A stretch of DNA of 64,000 nt, taken from contig NZ_CP049740.1 of assembly GCF_011100465.1 (NCBI RefSeq), positions 1,480,001 to 1,544,000 of the forward strand. Direction: 5' to 3'. Below are positions 53,522 through 62,894 of this stretch, one piece after another. The notes under the pieces are model-generated. The model was not told the DNA's origin, did no database searches, and worked only from the letters and a program-made list of their open reading frames with translations. The position numbers and the translations under genes were made by a program. Source of the DNA: Jeotgalibaca arthritidis. Its GTDB lineage: Bacteria; Bacillota; Bacilli; Lactobacillales; Aerococcaceae. Position 1 is the first letter of the stretch. The number at the start of each line of letters is the position of its first letter.

Positions 53522-54231
53522 ATGGTAACCATTAATGATATTGCGAAAATGGCAGGAGTAGCCAAAAGTACGGTATCGCGCTATTTGAATGGCGGATCAA
53601 TTAGTAAAAAACAAAGGCCAAACTGGATGCGATTGTAGCAGAAACAGGTTATACGCCTAACACCTTTGCCCAAAGCCTCAAAGCAAAGCGCACAAATATT
53701 GTCGGCACAATTATTCCCCGCCTCGATTCTTATTCTTCTAATGCGATTTTAGAAGGGATTGATCAGGAGTTATTGAAGCGGCAGATGCAACTGGTGATTA
53801 TGAATAGTAGTCAGAGTGTGGAAAGGGAAATTGAAAATATTTATACTTTGGGTCGGCAAAAGGCGGACGCCATTATTTTATTTGGCGGAGTCATCACCGA
53901 TGCCGGCGAGAGCATGGGGCGTTATATTGCTTCAGGTGGTCATAAACGGATTCTATTACTGAGCGTGACTCGGACTAATTGGCGAACTGGCGAAAAAGAA
54001 AGCAGGCGGGTGACGTTGAGAGAACCCTTAACCGAAATCAGACTATTTATGGAAGAAAGCTCTCTAGAAGTCTTTGTCAATCAAGGGCAGGAATGTTTTA
54101 GTTTACGTTATATCGCGTTAGCATCGGATAAGAGCTTGTCTTATCACGAAGATACTTCAACCGCAAATAACGAATGGACCATCTATTCTTTGAGTGGATT
54201 TACAATGGAGAAGTTGCTAGGAAGTTTTTAA
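53522..54231 (+). pseudogene. chimera: scrR-like LacI repressor joined to scrB tail
   Basis: The start (VTINDIAKMAGVAKSTVSRY LNGG) is a LacI-type helix-turn-helix. A missing A in the run near 53608 shifts the frame; restoring it gives SKKTKAKLDAIVAETGYTPN and VGTIIPRLDSYSSNAILEGI, as in sucrose repressor ScrR. Near 53960 the sequence turns into the C-terminus of a GH32 sucrose-6-phosphate hydrolase (TEIRLFMEESSLEVFVNQGQ, FSLRYIAL). A deletion between scrR and scrB plus a frameshift explains this. The locus is dead; the host has probably lost this sucrose system. Confidence 0.82.
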
Positions 54232-54257
54232 ACTTTCTAGCAATTTTTTTGTTGAAA

Positions 54258-54396
54258 GTGTCGAGTGGGAGCTTTTTTTTCATTCAGTCGACATGTTTTT
54301 GAGTTTTTATGTCGACTGGCTAATTATTTTATACCCACTCGACACTTTTTCCCTAAAATCTGTCGAGTGAAGAAAAAAGTCAGCTCGACTCGACAG
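54258..54396. repeat. three tandem TGTCGAGTG hairpins (copies 4-6)
   Basis: Hairpins lie at 54258-54294, 54310-54344 and 54360-54396. Arms are GTGTCGAGTG/TCGACA(T), TGTCGACTGG/CCACTCGACA and CTGTCGAGT/ACTCGACAG, with AT-rich loops. They fill the gap between the scr remnant and the secreted protein. The rest of 54397-54577 is AT-rich without a clear gene. Confidence 0.85.
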
Positions 54397-54577
54397 TTAT
54401 ACTTTCGTAACAGTTGTAATCAGAATGACATAAAGGAGAAAATAGCTTATAATAGGAGTATAAAGAGAAACGCAATCTCAATTAACTTTATTTTGGAAGC
54501 GTTTTCTAAAAAAGGGGGCTTATAAGGACGAATGATAACAAAAACGATAGTTCATTATTCCGATAGGGGGAATCATT

Positions 54578-55177
54578 ATGAAAAAGTTGATCTTTATCGC
54601 TGCGTTATTGGGAACATTCATGACTGGCAGTCAGCTGTCTGGAACACCGTTTACCGGAGTAACAGCTGGTTCGACCTTATTGAGTCCTCAAGTAGAAACC
54701 GTTAACGAAATCGTAATTGTGAAAGAGAGTATTGAAGAAACGGTTGAAGAGAGTGTTATTGAAGATGTAGTAGAGCCTGCTCTGGAAGAAGTCATTATTC
54801 CAGAAAAAAACGAAGTAAATGACGCTAGCATAGAAGAACAGCCAGTCGTTGTTGAAAGTACGGAAGAAGAATTAACTTACGATCAAATTCACCAAAAAGA
54901 TGTCGGTGAAGAAGAGGAAGTTGTTCCTGAAGAAGTCGTAAAAACATGGTATATTGCTGAGACGGCAGAAGAAGGTTTGCAGCTGATTTTAGAAACTTAT
55001 GAGCTAGAAGAGTATAGCTTTGTTATTGATAGTACACCTTCTAATTTTGTCTACCAATATGATTTTTATATGGATTCGCCGGATGGTGAGCATGCTAACT
55101 TAGTCCATATTTTCCAATATGATGCAACAGGAAAAGCACTTTTCCAACTTGATTTAATTACAGGTGAGTGGCAGTAA
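54578..55177 (+). CDS. secreted acidic protein of unknown function
   Basis: This 199-residue protein has a signal peptide (MKKLIFIAALLGTFMTGSQL, cleavage probably near residues 20-32), a long Glu/Val-rich, Pro-containing acidic linker (residues about 45-125, with EETVEESVIEDVVEPALEEV), and a small C-terminal domain with TAEEGLQLILETYELEEYSF, VYQYDFYMDS and LFQLDLITGEW. No cell-wall anchor is seen. A GGGGG site precedes the ATG. I do not recognise the family; it may be a small PepSY-like or surface domain. Confidence 0.7.
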   Translation: MKKLIFIAALLGTFMTGSQLSGTPFTGVTAGSTLLSPQVETVNEIVIVKESIEETVEESVIEDVVEPALEEVIIPEKNEVNDASIEEQPVVVESTEEELTYDQIHQKDVGEEEEVVPEEVVKTWYIAETAEEGLQLILETYELEEYSFVIDSTPSNFVYQYDFYMDSPDGEHANLVHIFQYDATGKALFQLDLITGEWQ

Positions 55178-55181
55178 TAAC

Positions 55182-55218
55182 AAAAAGCGGATAAGCTCAG
55201 TGAGCTTGTCCGCTTTTT
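55182..55218. terminator. bidirectional terminator
   Basis: AAAAAGCGGA-AAGCTCA/TGAGCTT-TCCGCTTTTT lies between convergent genes and works on both strands. Confidence 0.9.
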
Positions 55219-56268
55219 AATTGAGATTGCCGTTCTTTAATCATAGCGCGATAGGCAATTTTTTTATCAGAAATAACCTGATTTGCCAGTTCTCTTAATT
55301 TATGTAAGTTTAACGTTGCTCCTTTTCGGTAGAGATAAAAGATAGGACGATGAGCATTGAAATCAAGGGTAGTGGTAGTAACCAAAATGTCGAAATCGTA
55401 GTCTTTAATCGTATCTAAATCAATGTAGTGAGGATCATGAATACTAATGGCGATAGTCTGTCCCATCTCCGACTGTATTTCTGCTGCCAACCCTTGCGTG
55501 TTTTCCATAGTAAAATGACTATAAAGTAAAATTTTACATGGAGAAAATTTTTCATGCATATGTTTTGATAGCATATACCACTTAGAAAGTAGAATATACA
55601 CCAAATTGTTTTTGATAAAAAATAGGATACTGGTGCTTAAATTCTTCCATTAAGCCATAATCCTTTGGTTGAAAGAGCAAGTAGGGCGTGGAATAACTTC
55701 CACGGGATTTTGACTATAGAAGTCAAGTGCCTGGTTTAATTCGACTTGTAGATAGACAAAGTTATTTGTTGGTAGGTCAAATAAATAAGTCAACTCGTTA
55801 ATCATTTCTTCAACCGCTGTAACCTCTCTTTGACGAAGAAGTGATTCTTTTTCTCGTTCAAGAGGATTTTGTAATTTTAGTAAGTATTTCCAATAAGAAA
55901 ACTCATTGAAATAAACCATAATTCTTCAAGTTCACTGGATGTATAGTTGTCATTTAAAAAATAAGTTCTAAAAGTTGAAAAGCAGCTGGCGATGTTTTAA
56001 AAATCGACCGTTAGAAAACATCGATACCAATATGGGCAGGTAATTCCATTATAATGCCGTCAAAAGAAGAAATCAGACGACCATTATAGACTGATAGAAA
56101 TTTTTTTAAATCTGTTAATTCGTACTTAATGGTTCGAATTGACGAATTAGTTTCTTTAGCAATTGTGTTAATGGTTACAGTTTGGTCAGAATCAAATAAA
56201 AGCTCAATGATTTTATAAATCCGTTGGTCCTTTGGAGAGACAAGTTGCCAAATCATAATCATACCCAT
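55197..56268 (-). pseudogene. Mga/AtxA-type virulence-style regulator, broken by frameshifts
   Basis: Three minus-strand pieces make up one gene. 56268-56011 holds the N-terminal helix-turn-helix (QRIYKIIELLFDSDQTVTIN; TIAKETNSSIRTIKYEL). 55919-55650 is the helical PRD-like middle (LVTAVEEMINELTYLF-type). 55604-55197 is the EIIB-like C-terminus (CKILLYSHFTMENTQGLAAE; YDFDILVTTTTLD). The pieces lie in different frames; one break is at the T6 run near 55965 and others lie near 56011 and 55620-55650. It would have been a PTS-responsive activator. None of its targets is obvious nearby. Confidence 0.75.
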
Positions 56269-56413
56269 CCTTATGTAATTTATTTGAATAGATTATATCA
56301 CGATTATGACCGTTTAGAGGTCGTAGAAATGTATTTTATTTATCGATAGTAATGAGTAATATAGAGACTAGTGCTATAATAAAGGCACTATAAAATAAAG
56401 AGGAGATTTTTCC

Positions 56414-58111
56414 ATGATATTTTCCGAATATGCTTATGTCAGACCTGAATTTGAAACTTATAAAACCAATGCCCAAAAGGCAATTAACCATATCAAGCAT
56501 GCTAAAGAAGCTGATGAAGCGGTGAGCGGAGTCATTGAAATGACACGCTTTATGTCTGAACTCAGTCAACAAGGCGAGATTGCTTACATTAGACACAGTA
56601 TTGACACACAGGATAGCTTTTACGAAGAAGAAATCAACTATTGGGATGAATACTCACCCCTTTACGAAGAAGTGAATAACGACTATTACCGCGCTGTCTT
56701 AGAGTCTCCTTATCGCGATGAATTGACAGCTGTATTGCCAGAGCAATATTTTAAAATGGCCGAATACAAATTAAAAATATTCAGCCCACAAGTCATTCAA
56801 TTATTGCAAAAAGAAAATGAATTAAGTAGCCAATACAATAAATTGATTGCCAGTGCAAAAATTGAGTTCGATGGCAAAACGTTAAATTTATCGCAACTAG
56901 GACCTTATCAGCAATCGACTGATCGTTCAGTTCGTAAAGCAGCTGCTGAAGCAGCCTTTGGTTTCTTTGAAGCAAACGAAGCGACTATTGATGATATTTA
57001 TGATCAATTAGTAAAAGTCCGCGATCAAATTGCGAAAAAATTAGGCTTTAAAGACTTTGTAGAACTAGGCTATATCCGTATGGAACGCTATGATTATGAC
57101 CGTGAAATGGTTCAAGTTTACCGCCAGCAAATCTTAAATGAAGTTGTGCCGGTAACCAATAAACTGTACCAACGACAAGCTAAGCGAATTGGTGTTGACG
57201 ACTTGAAATACTATGACTTGAGTTTAGAATTTGTTAACGGCAATGCGACACCAAAAGGAGACCCAGCCTATATTATGGAAATGGGTCGCCAAATGTATCA
57301 GGAATTGTCGGCAGAAACGGGCCACTTTATCGATTACATGTATGACCATGATTTGCTTGATTTAGAAACCAAAGAAGGCAAGTCGAGTGGCGGTTATTGT
57401 ACCTTTATACCGGGTTATGACTCACCATTTATTTTTGCTAACTTTAACGGAACGAGCGCAGATATTGACGTCCTCACCCATGAAGCAGGGCATGCGTTCC
57501 AAGTATTTCAATCACGTTGGATTAAACAACATGAACTCGTTTTTCCAACGAGTGAAAGTGCTGAAATTCATTCGATGAGTATGGAATTCTTTACTTATCC
57601 ATGGATGGAATTGTTCTTTAAAGAAGAGACTGAAAAATACAAGTTTTCTCATTTATCAGGAGCTTTGCAATTCTTGCCATACGGTGTTTTAGTCGACCAC
57701 TTCCAGCATGAGGTTTATGAAAAACCAGAGATGACGCCTGCTGAACGAAAAGCAACTTGGCGCAAACTCGAAAAAATGTACAACCCTCATAAAAATTATG
57801 ATGAAAATTCATTCTTGGACCAAGGAACGTTGTGGTATAGACAAGGGCATATTTTTGATACACCGTTCTATTACATTGACTATACTTTGGCGCAAGTCTT
57901 AGCTTTCCAATTTTGGAAACGCGCTATCGTGGATAAGGATCCAGAAGCTTGGTCAGACTACTTAGCGATTTGTGACATCGGTGGAACAGAAAGTTTCTTG
58001 GAAATCGTCAAACGCGCTAACCTTAAATCTCCATTTGAAGAAGGCTCGTTGACCGATGTGGTTCGAGCTATTGATGAGACACTTTCTGCAATCGACGATC
58101 TGAACTTATAG
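56414..58111 (+). CDS. pepF: M3-family oligoendopeptidase F
   Basis: This 565-residue cytoplasmic zinc peptidase cleaves short peptides. The HEAGH motif is at about 356-360 (DVLTHEAGHAFQVF) with the third ligand Glu in SAEIHSMSMEFFTYPWMELF. GYCTFIPGYDSPFIFANFNG is a typical M3 substrate-side segment. A GAGGAGA site precedes the ATG. The next gene follows after a few bases and is probably in the same operon. Confidence 0.93.
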   Translation: MIFSEYAYVRPEFETYKTNAQKAINHIKHAKEADEAVSGVIEMTRFMSELSQQGEIAYIRHSIDTQDSFYEEEINYWDEYSPLYEEVNNDYYRAVLESPYRDELTAVLPEQYFKMAEYKLKIFSPQVIQLLQKENELSSQYNKLIASAKIEFDGKTLNLSQLGPYQQSTDRSVRKAAAEAAFGFFEANEATIDDIYDQLVKVRDQIAKKLGFKDFVELGYIRMERYDYDREMVQVYRQQILNEVVPVTNKLYQRQAKRIGVDDLKYYDLSLEFVNGNATPKGDPAYIMEMGRQMYQELSAETGHFIDYMYDHDLLDLETKEGKSSGGYCTFIPGYDSPFIFANFNGTSADIDVLTHEAGHAFQVFQSRWIKQHELVFPTSESAEIHSMSMEFFTYPWMELFFKEETEKYKFSHLSGALQFLPYGVLVDHFQHEVYEKPEMTPAERKATWRKLEKMYNPHKNYDENSFLDQGTLWYRQGHIFDTPFYYIDYTLAQVLAFQFWKRAIVDKDPEAWSDYLAICDIGGTESFLEIVKRANLKSPFEEGSLTDVVRAIDETLSAIDDLNL

Positions 58112-58125
58112 GAGGAGTGATAGCT

Positions 58126-58578
58126 GTGAAGGGCGAATTGATTTTAGTCAGACACGGCAAGGCAGAAAATAGAGAAGTTAGCAAAGCTGATTTTGACCGC
58201 CTGCTCACCGACAAGGGAAAAGCTGAGTTGGCAGAATTCATGCAAACCTTATTGCCTATTTTGGAAAAGAAACCCTACCTCATTTGGACGAGTCCCTTAT
58301 TAAGGGCTAAGCAAACAGCGGTTGTTTTTCAACAAGCATTGCAGCTAGACCAAGTTGTTGAAAAAGATTTTCTTGCTAGCGGTGATTTGGATGCACTCAA
58401 ACAAGCCTTAAATCAATTAAATGAGCACTTTGCCGTCATTTGTGTGGGTCACGAACCGATACTCGGCTCATGGGTCAAAACATTGACCGGACAAGCCATT
58501 CCTTTCAAAAAAGCAGGCGTTGCTTCTCTATTATTTGAAGAAGAAGTGCGACTGGATTGGCGATTAGCACCTAAATAA
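58126..58578 (+). CDS. SixA-like histidine phosphatase
   Basis: This protein of about 150 residues has the RHG catalytic motif (LILVRHGKAENREV), a second Arg in WTSPLLRAKQTAVVF and the general acid/His in VICVGHEPILGSWV. The length and layout match SixA/branch-1 histidine phosphatases, which remove phosphate from phosphohistidine proteins or small phosphates. The GTG at 58126 has GGAGG about 10 bases before it; a GTG at 58117 is too close. It follows pepF within 15 bases. Confidence 0.83.
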   Translation: MKGELILVRHGKAENREVSKADFDRLLTDKGKAELAEFMQTLLPILEKKPYLIWTSPLLRAKQTAVVFQQALQLDQVVEKDFLASGDLDALKQALNQLNEHFAVICVGHEPILGSWVKTLTGQAIPFKKAGVASLLFEEEVRLDWRLAPK

Positions 58579-58580
58579 GC

Positions 58581-58620
58581 AAAAACCCGTCAGTGCCTTT
58601 ATGGCACTGGCGGGTTTTTG
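58581..58620 (+). terminator. terminator after sixA-like gene
   Basis: AAAAACCCG-CAGTGCC/GGCACTG-CGGGTTTTT stem, near-symmetric, so it may serve the convergent ftsH too. Confidence 0.88.
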
Positions 58621-58660
58621 GGGGTTCGAGTAAGATTTAGCCCATTAAAATCAGCTTCGT

Positions 58661-60535
58661 CTAAATGGTTGTTTCGTTGAGGATAGCCATAAATTCTTGG
58701 CCTGTCATGGTTTCTTTGACTAAAAGTTGGTGAGAAAGCTCATGGAGCTTATCAATGTTAGCACTTAGAATTTCGTCAGCTTCTTGATGAGCCGATTTAA
58801 TGAGAGCCATCACTTCTTGATCGACGCGCTCCGCAGTTCCAGCTGAAACAGTCAGACTAGTATCGCCACCTAAATATTGGTTGCTTTGCGTTTCGATTTG
58901 CATCATGCCAAAGGTGTCACTCATTCCATAGCGGCTAATCATAGCACGGGCTATCTTGGTCATTTGTTCAATGTCATTGGATGCTCCGGTTGACTTGCTG
59001 CCGAAGATAATTTCTTCTGCCACACGTCCACCAGCTAGTGTAACCAGTTTGTTGTAGAGTTCTTCCTTACTCATCAGCGTTTTTTCGCCTTCTTCAATTT
59101 GCATGGTGTAACCTAACGCGCCAGATGTCCGTGGAATAATGGTAATTTTATGAACCGGTGCTGAGTGCAACTGTTTAGCAGCAACGAGGGCGTGACCAAT
59201 TTCATGATAAGAAACAATTTCTTTTTCTTTTGGCGAAATAACAGCACTCTTTCGTTGGTAACCAGCAATAACTGTTTCAACAGATTCTTCTAAATCCATT
59301 TGGCTAACTTTTCGGCGGCCTTCGCGAACAGCACGCAAGGCTGCTTCATTAATAATATTCGCAATTTCAGCACCAGAAGCACCGCTTGTTGCACGAGCAA
59401 TCGTATTAAAGTCGATCTCACTATCTAATTGGTACTTTTTAGCATGGACTTTCAAAATGGCTTCACGACCAGCTAAATCTGGTAGTTCAACAGGCACACG
59501 TCTGTCAAAGCGACCTGGACGTAGAAGGGCAGCGTCTAAAGATTCAGGACGGTTAGTTGCTGCTAAAATCACAACACCCTTATTTTCTTCAAAGCCATCC
59601 ATCTCAGCTAATAACTGGTTGAGTGTTTGCTCACGCTCGTCGTTACCGCTAAATCCGCCACCATCTCTTTTTTTCCCAATGGTATCAATCTCGTCAATAA
59701 AGACAATACATGGCGCTTTTTCGTTAGCTTCCTTAAAGAGATCACGAACTTTAGCAGCACCTCGTCCCACAAACATCTCCACGAATTCAGAGCCTGAAAT
59801 ACTGAAGAAAGGAACATCGGCTTCACCGGCAACCGCTTGTGCCAGCAATGTTTTCCCTGTTCCCGGAGGCCCAACTAAGAGCACGCCCTTTGGATTTTTG
59901 GCACCAATGGCTTGATATTTCTTAGGCTGATGCAAGTAGTCGACAATTTCGCTGAGGGCTTCTTTGGCTTCATCTTGGCCGGCTACATCGTCGAACGTTT
60001 TCGAATCGCCAGCTTTAACATAGACTTTGGCATTTGATTTTCCAAAAGCTAGCGCACTACCAGATCCACCACCGCTCATTTTCTTCATCATTTGGCGAGA
60101 AAGTAAGCTTCCCAGTCCCCAAATAAAGGCGAAAGGAAGAATCCATGACAGAAGGAAAGATAGAATAGGTGATGCTTCAGTCGGAATGTCTGTCGCAAAA
60201 ACTACATTATTATTCTCCAAACGATTAATTAAATCAGGATCATTTAAAGCACCGGTATTGAATACTTGGCGCTCGTTATTCTCATCCTCTGCTACGAAAA
60301 TAATTTTATTGGATTCGAATTTTACTTCACTCACATCACCGCGGTCAACTTTAGTCAGGAATTCGCTGTAAGGCACTTCCTGAACTTGGCGGTTTTCAAT
60401 GCTCGGATATAAGAAAACATTCCAAATGGTAATGACCGAAAAAATAATCAAAAAGTAATAAATGAGTGGCTTACGGTTGTTTGAGTTGTTTTGAAAAGGG
60501 AAGTTCATATTGGGCTTATTGTTATCTTGGGGCAT
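58661..60535 (-). CDS. ftsH: FtsH-type AAA+ zinc metalloprotease, accessory type
   Basis: This 624-residue membrane protease has two N-terminal helices ([37 protein letters not shown]), Walker A GPPGTGKT (222-229), Walker B IVFIDEID (277-284), [23 protein letters not shown], and protease motif HEIGH (444-448) with the third ligand in the ASNDIEQ segment. It degrades membrane proteins. [17 protein letters not shown] differs from the housekeeping HEAGHALVG form, and the gene is not next to tilS-hpt, so this is probably a second FtsH. A marR gene lies directly upstream, sharing the transcript. Confidence 0.93.
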   Translation of the reverse strand: MPQDNNKPNMNFPFQNNSNNRKPLIYYFLIIFSVITIWNVFLYPSIENRQVQEVPYSEFLTKVDRGDVSEVKFESNKIIFVAEDENNERQVFNTGALNDPDLINRLENNNVVFATDIPTEASPILSFLLSWILPFAFIWGLGSLLSRQMMKKMSGGGSGSALAFGKSNAKVYVKAGDSKTFDDVAGQDEAKEALSEIVDYLHQPKKYQAIGAKNPKGVLLVGPPGTGKTLLAQAVAGEADVPFFSISGSEFVEMFVGRGAAKVRDLFKEANEKAPCIVFIDEIDTIGKKRDGGGFSGNDEREQTLNQLLAEMDGFEENKGVVILAATNRPESLDAALLRPGRFDRRVPVELPDLAGREAILKVHAKKYQLDSEIDFNTIARATSGASGAEIANIINEAALRAVREGRRKVSQMDLEESVETVIAGYQRKSAVISPKEKEIVSYHEIGHALVAAKQLHSAPVHKITIIPRTSGALGYTMQIEEGEKTLMSKEELYNKLVTLAGGRVAEEIIFGSKSTGASNDIEQMTKIARAMISRYGMSDTFGMMQIETQSNQYLGGDTSLTVSAGTAERVDQEVMALIKSAHQEADEILSANIDKLHELSHQLLVKETMTGQEFMAILNETTI

Positions 60536-60539
60536 AGAT

Positions 60540-60995
60540 TCAATCCTCTCGTTTCTGCTTATTAATTTGTAGCATCACATCTTTTAACGCTTGGGTACCT
60601 TGGTAAATTTGCACCAAACTATCTTCAGATACACCATGAAAAATAGGTTGATAAGTTTCTTCAATCCGACGATCCAGATCAGTCAAGACCGTTTCACCTT
60701 TTTCTGTTAAAAAAAGTGATATAAAGCGCTCATCATCCTCACGGCGCTGGCGAACCAGAAAACCGTTTTTTTCCATTTTTTTACACATGGTTGATGTATT
60801 ACCACTATTGGCATCTAATGCAGCAGCCAGTTGATTCAACGACAACTCACCACTCTCTTGAATTTCAATCATAGCCTGTAGTTGCAAAGGCGTAATGCCT
60901 AATTCCTTGGAAAAAGGAGATACCACCCATTTTTTGGCATCATGAATGGTTTTCATCATCTGCCATATCTCTTCTAATATGATTTCTTTTGTCAT
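60540..60995 (-). CDS. MarR-family transcriptional regulator
   Basis: This 151-residue winged-helix protein shows LGITPLQLQAMIEIQESGEL, SLNQLAAALDANSGNTSTMC (recognition helix) and RREDDERFISLFLTEKGETV (wing), as in MarR/SlyA proteins. It is four bases ahead of ftsH and in the same orientation, so it likely controls its own operon and responds to a small ligand or membrane stress. The ribosome site for ftsH lies inside its 3' end. Confidence 0.9.
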   Translation of the reverse strand: MTKEIILEEIWQMMKTIHDAKKWVVSPFSKELGITPLQLQAMIEIQESGELSLNQLAAALDANSGNTSTMCKKMEKNGFLVRQRREDDERFISLFLTEKGETVLTDLDRRIEETYQPIFHGVSEDSLVQIYQGTQALKDVMLQINKQKRED

Positions 60996-61111
60996 CGGTT
61001 CATTCCTTTTAGTACATTAGCTTTGATTCAAAACAATTATAAAAGACAAATATGAATAAAAAGTGAAGATTTATGGGGCAATTTAAGATGAAAAGTCCTT
61101 CAGTGAGCAAA

Positions 61112-61153
61112 AAAACCAGTTGAGAAAGTCAAGCGACTCTCTCAACTGGTTTA
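61112..61153 (-). terminator. terminator after DUF454 gene
   Basis: AAACCAGTTGAGA/TCTCAACTGGTTT stem with T-run on the minus strand; it overlaps the DUF454 3' end. Confidence 0.8.
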
Positions 61154-61516
61154 TTCAGCTGTATTGGGAATAACAAAAAATAAATAGCAGCTAATAAAGA
61201 CTGTTAGTAAACTCAATAGAATTTTAATAATGGTTAATGGCACAATGTAAATAGAAAAAGCCATAAGTAGATAGATATTGAAGAGGATTTTCCATTTTCT
61301 ATCTTTGGGGATGGTTTTTGTTTCCATATAATCGGCTACATAATGTTGATATAAACGCGTACCTTTCAACCAAACTTCAAATTTTTGAGACCCTCTAGCA
61401 AAGCAAAAGGCACTCAATAATAGAAAGGGTGTGGTTGGTAAAACGGGCAGGAGGACACCGATTGAGCCAACTCCCAAAGAAAGTGATCCAGCAATAACAA
61501 ATAGTATTTTTTTCAT
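61151..61516 (-). CDS. DUF454 (YbaN-like) membrane protein
   Basis: This 121-residue protein begins with a membrane helix (LFVIAGSLSLGVGSIGVLLP), then the family signature VLPTTPFLLLSAFCFARGSQ and FEVWLKGTRLYQHYVADYME, and closes with two helices. DUF454 proteins are inner-membrane proteins of unknown role. A TAGGAG site precedes the ATG. It is divergent from ogt. Confidence 0.9.
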   Translation of the reverse strand: MKKILFVIAGSLSLGVGSIGVLLPVLPTTPFLLLSAFCFARGSQKFEVWLKGTRLYQHYVADYMETKTIPKDRKWKILFNIYLLMAFSIYIVPLTIIKILLSLLTVFISCYLFFVIPNTAE

Positions 61517-61591
61517 ATAACAGACTCCTATATATTAAAAGCTTAGCTAGACAAATCGTGATACAATGACTGAAAAGAGAGGTGGTTATCT

Positions 61592-62080
61592 ATGTTTTAT
61601 CAGATCATCAACAGCCCGATTGGTCCGTACTTAGCAGTAGATAGTGGAAAAGGACTTTCATGCTTAGAGCATGTGAAAGATTTCGATAACATTTCTTCTA
61701 TAATAGCAAGAATGGAAAGAATATCAACCCCATTATTAATGGAAACAGAGCGTCAAATCACGGACTATTTTAAAGGGGAACTTACGCAATTTAATTTACC
61801 TCTAGATACAAACGGGACGGTTTTTCAAGAACAGGTTTGGCAAGCTCTTCGTGATATTCCTTATGGACAGGTCCGATCCTATCAAGACATTGCGATTGCT
61901 ATCGGTAATCCAAAGGCGGTTCGGGCGGTAGGTGGCGCCAATAACCGCAATCCAATTTCGATTGTCACACCTTGTCATAGAGTTATTGGGAAAAATGGTT
62001 CTCTAGTCGGTTATGGTGGCGGGGTAGATGTCAAACAGTCGCTACTCGAGCTAGAAAATAGTGAATACAATCACAAGTGA
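61592..62080 (+). CDS. ogt: methylated-DNA-protein cysteine methyltransferase
   Basis: This 162-residue suicide repair protein takes the methyl from O6-methylguanine onto its cysteine. The active site is IVTPCHRVIGKNGSLVGYGG; the DNA-binding helix and Asn hinge are PYGQVRSYQDIAIAIGNPKA and VGGANNRNPISI. An N-terminal Ogt-like domain is present, without Ada regulatory parts. GAGAGGTGG precedes the ATG. Confidence 0.95.
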   Translation: MFYQIINSPIGPYLAVDSGKGLSCLEHVKDFDNISSIIARMERISTPLLMETERQITDYFKGELTQFNLPLDTNGTVFQEQVWQALRDIPYGQVRSYQDIAIAIGNPKAVRAVGGANNRNPISIVTPCHRVIGKNGSLVGYGGGVDVKQSLLELENSEYNHK

Positions 62081-62092
62081 ATACCAGAGAAA

Positions 62093-62122
62093 GGGCTCAG
62101 ACATTTGTTTGAGCCCGTTTCG
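62093..62122 (+). terminator. terminator after ogt
   Basis: GGGCTCAGAC/GTTTGAGCCC stem, followed by GTTTCG, so only a weak T-run. Confidence 0.7.
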
Positions 62123-62187
62123 TGTGAGGGTAACAAAAGGAATAATACAATTCCCATTGTTCCGTTTTTCATCATAGCATAAAAATG

Positions 62188-62868
62188 CTAGTATGAGCCA
62201 AATTGTTTTTCTAATTTTCGTTGAAGCACTTCGTAAAGGGAACAAATTGCCCAATAAATGAGTGCAACGAGAATATACATTGTCATATAATCATTTTCGC
62301 GGCCACCGACAATTTTAGCATTTTGGAAAATATCGGGTACCGTAATCATAGCAGCCAGCGCTGAGCTTTTTACTAAATCTAAAATAACATTAGATAAAGG
62401 AGGAACAGCGATTCGTAAAGCTTGTGGCACGATCACTTTAAACAAGACTTTATTTCTTGGTAGTCCTAATGACATACCCGCTTCCCATTGGCCATAATCA
62501 ATAGCTTCAAGGGCAGAACGGATAATTTCGGCAATATAAGCTGATGAACTCAAGCTGAAGCCAATAATGGCAGCCGGAACTGCATCGAAATAAACACCGA
62601 TAAAGGGAAAACCAAAATATAAAATAAACAGTAAAACCAAAGTTGGTGTGCCCCGCATAAATGAAATATAAAGTGTTGCAAATTTATTGAAGAGGAAGAA
62701 GCGGGAAGTGCGCATCAAAGCAAGCGTGAATCCCCATACTAAACCAAATAGGAACCCCATTCCAGAAATCAGTAAGGTATAACCAATTCCCGAAAACACA
62801 TACCCAAAGTTTTCAATGGCGGTTTTCAAGTTGAAGATGTATTCCCACTTAATTGTTGTGATATCCAC
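62188..62868 (-). CDS. amino-acid ABC transporter permease
   Basis: This 226-residue permease of the HisMQ type begins with a helix GYTLLISGMGFLFGLVWGFT, then YISFMRGTPTLVLLFILYFG (polar amino-acid family region) and the EAA loop EAIDYGQWEAGMSLGLPRNK. It ends QRKLEKQFGSY, the usual terminus of this family. It is cotranscribed with the binding protein upstream on the minus strand, after 26 bases. No ATPase gene follows; ogt is next on the other strand. Confidence 0.93.
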   Translation of the reverse strand: MDITTIKWEYIFNLKTAIENFGYVFSGIGYTLLISGMGFLFGLVWGFTLALMRTSRFFLFNKFATLYISFMRGTPTLVLLFILYFGFPFIGVYFDAVPAAIIGFSLSSSAYIAEIIRSALEAIDYGQWEAGMSLGLPRNKVLFKVIVPQALRIAVPPLSNVILDLVKSSALAAMITVPDIFQNAKIVGGRENDYMTMYILVALIYWAICSLYEVLQRKLEKQFGSY

Positions 62869-62894
62869 GCCTAAGCCTCCTCTAAATCAAATCA

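Noticed and set aside
54265-54525. 86-residue ORF across the TGTCGAGTG hairpins
   Set aside because: The frame is open only because of the repeats; there is no ribosome site or protein-like pattern.
59457-59915. 152-residue plus-strand ORF inside ftsH
   Set aside because: It is antisense to the conserved AAA+ domain and is a shadow frame without start signals.
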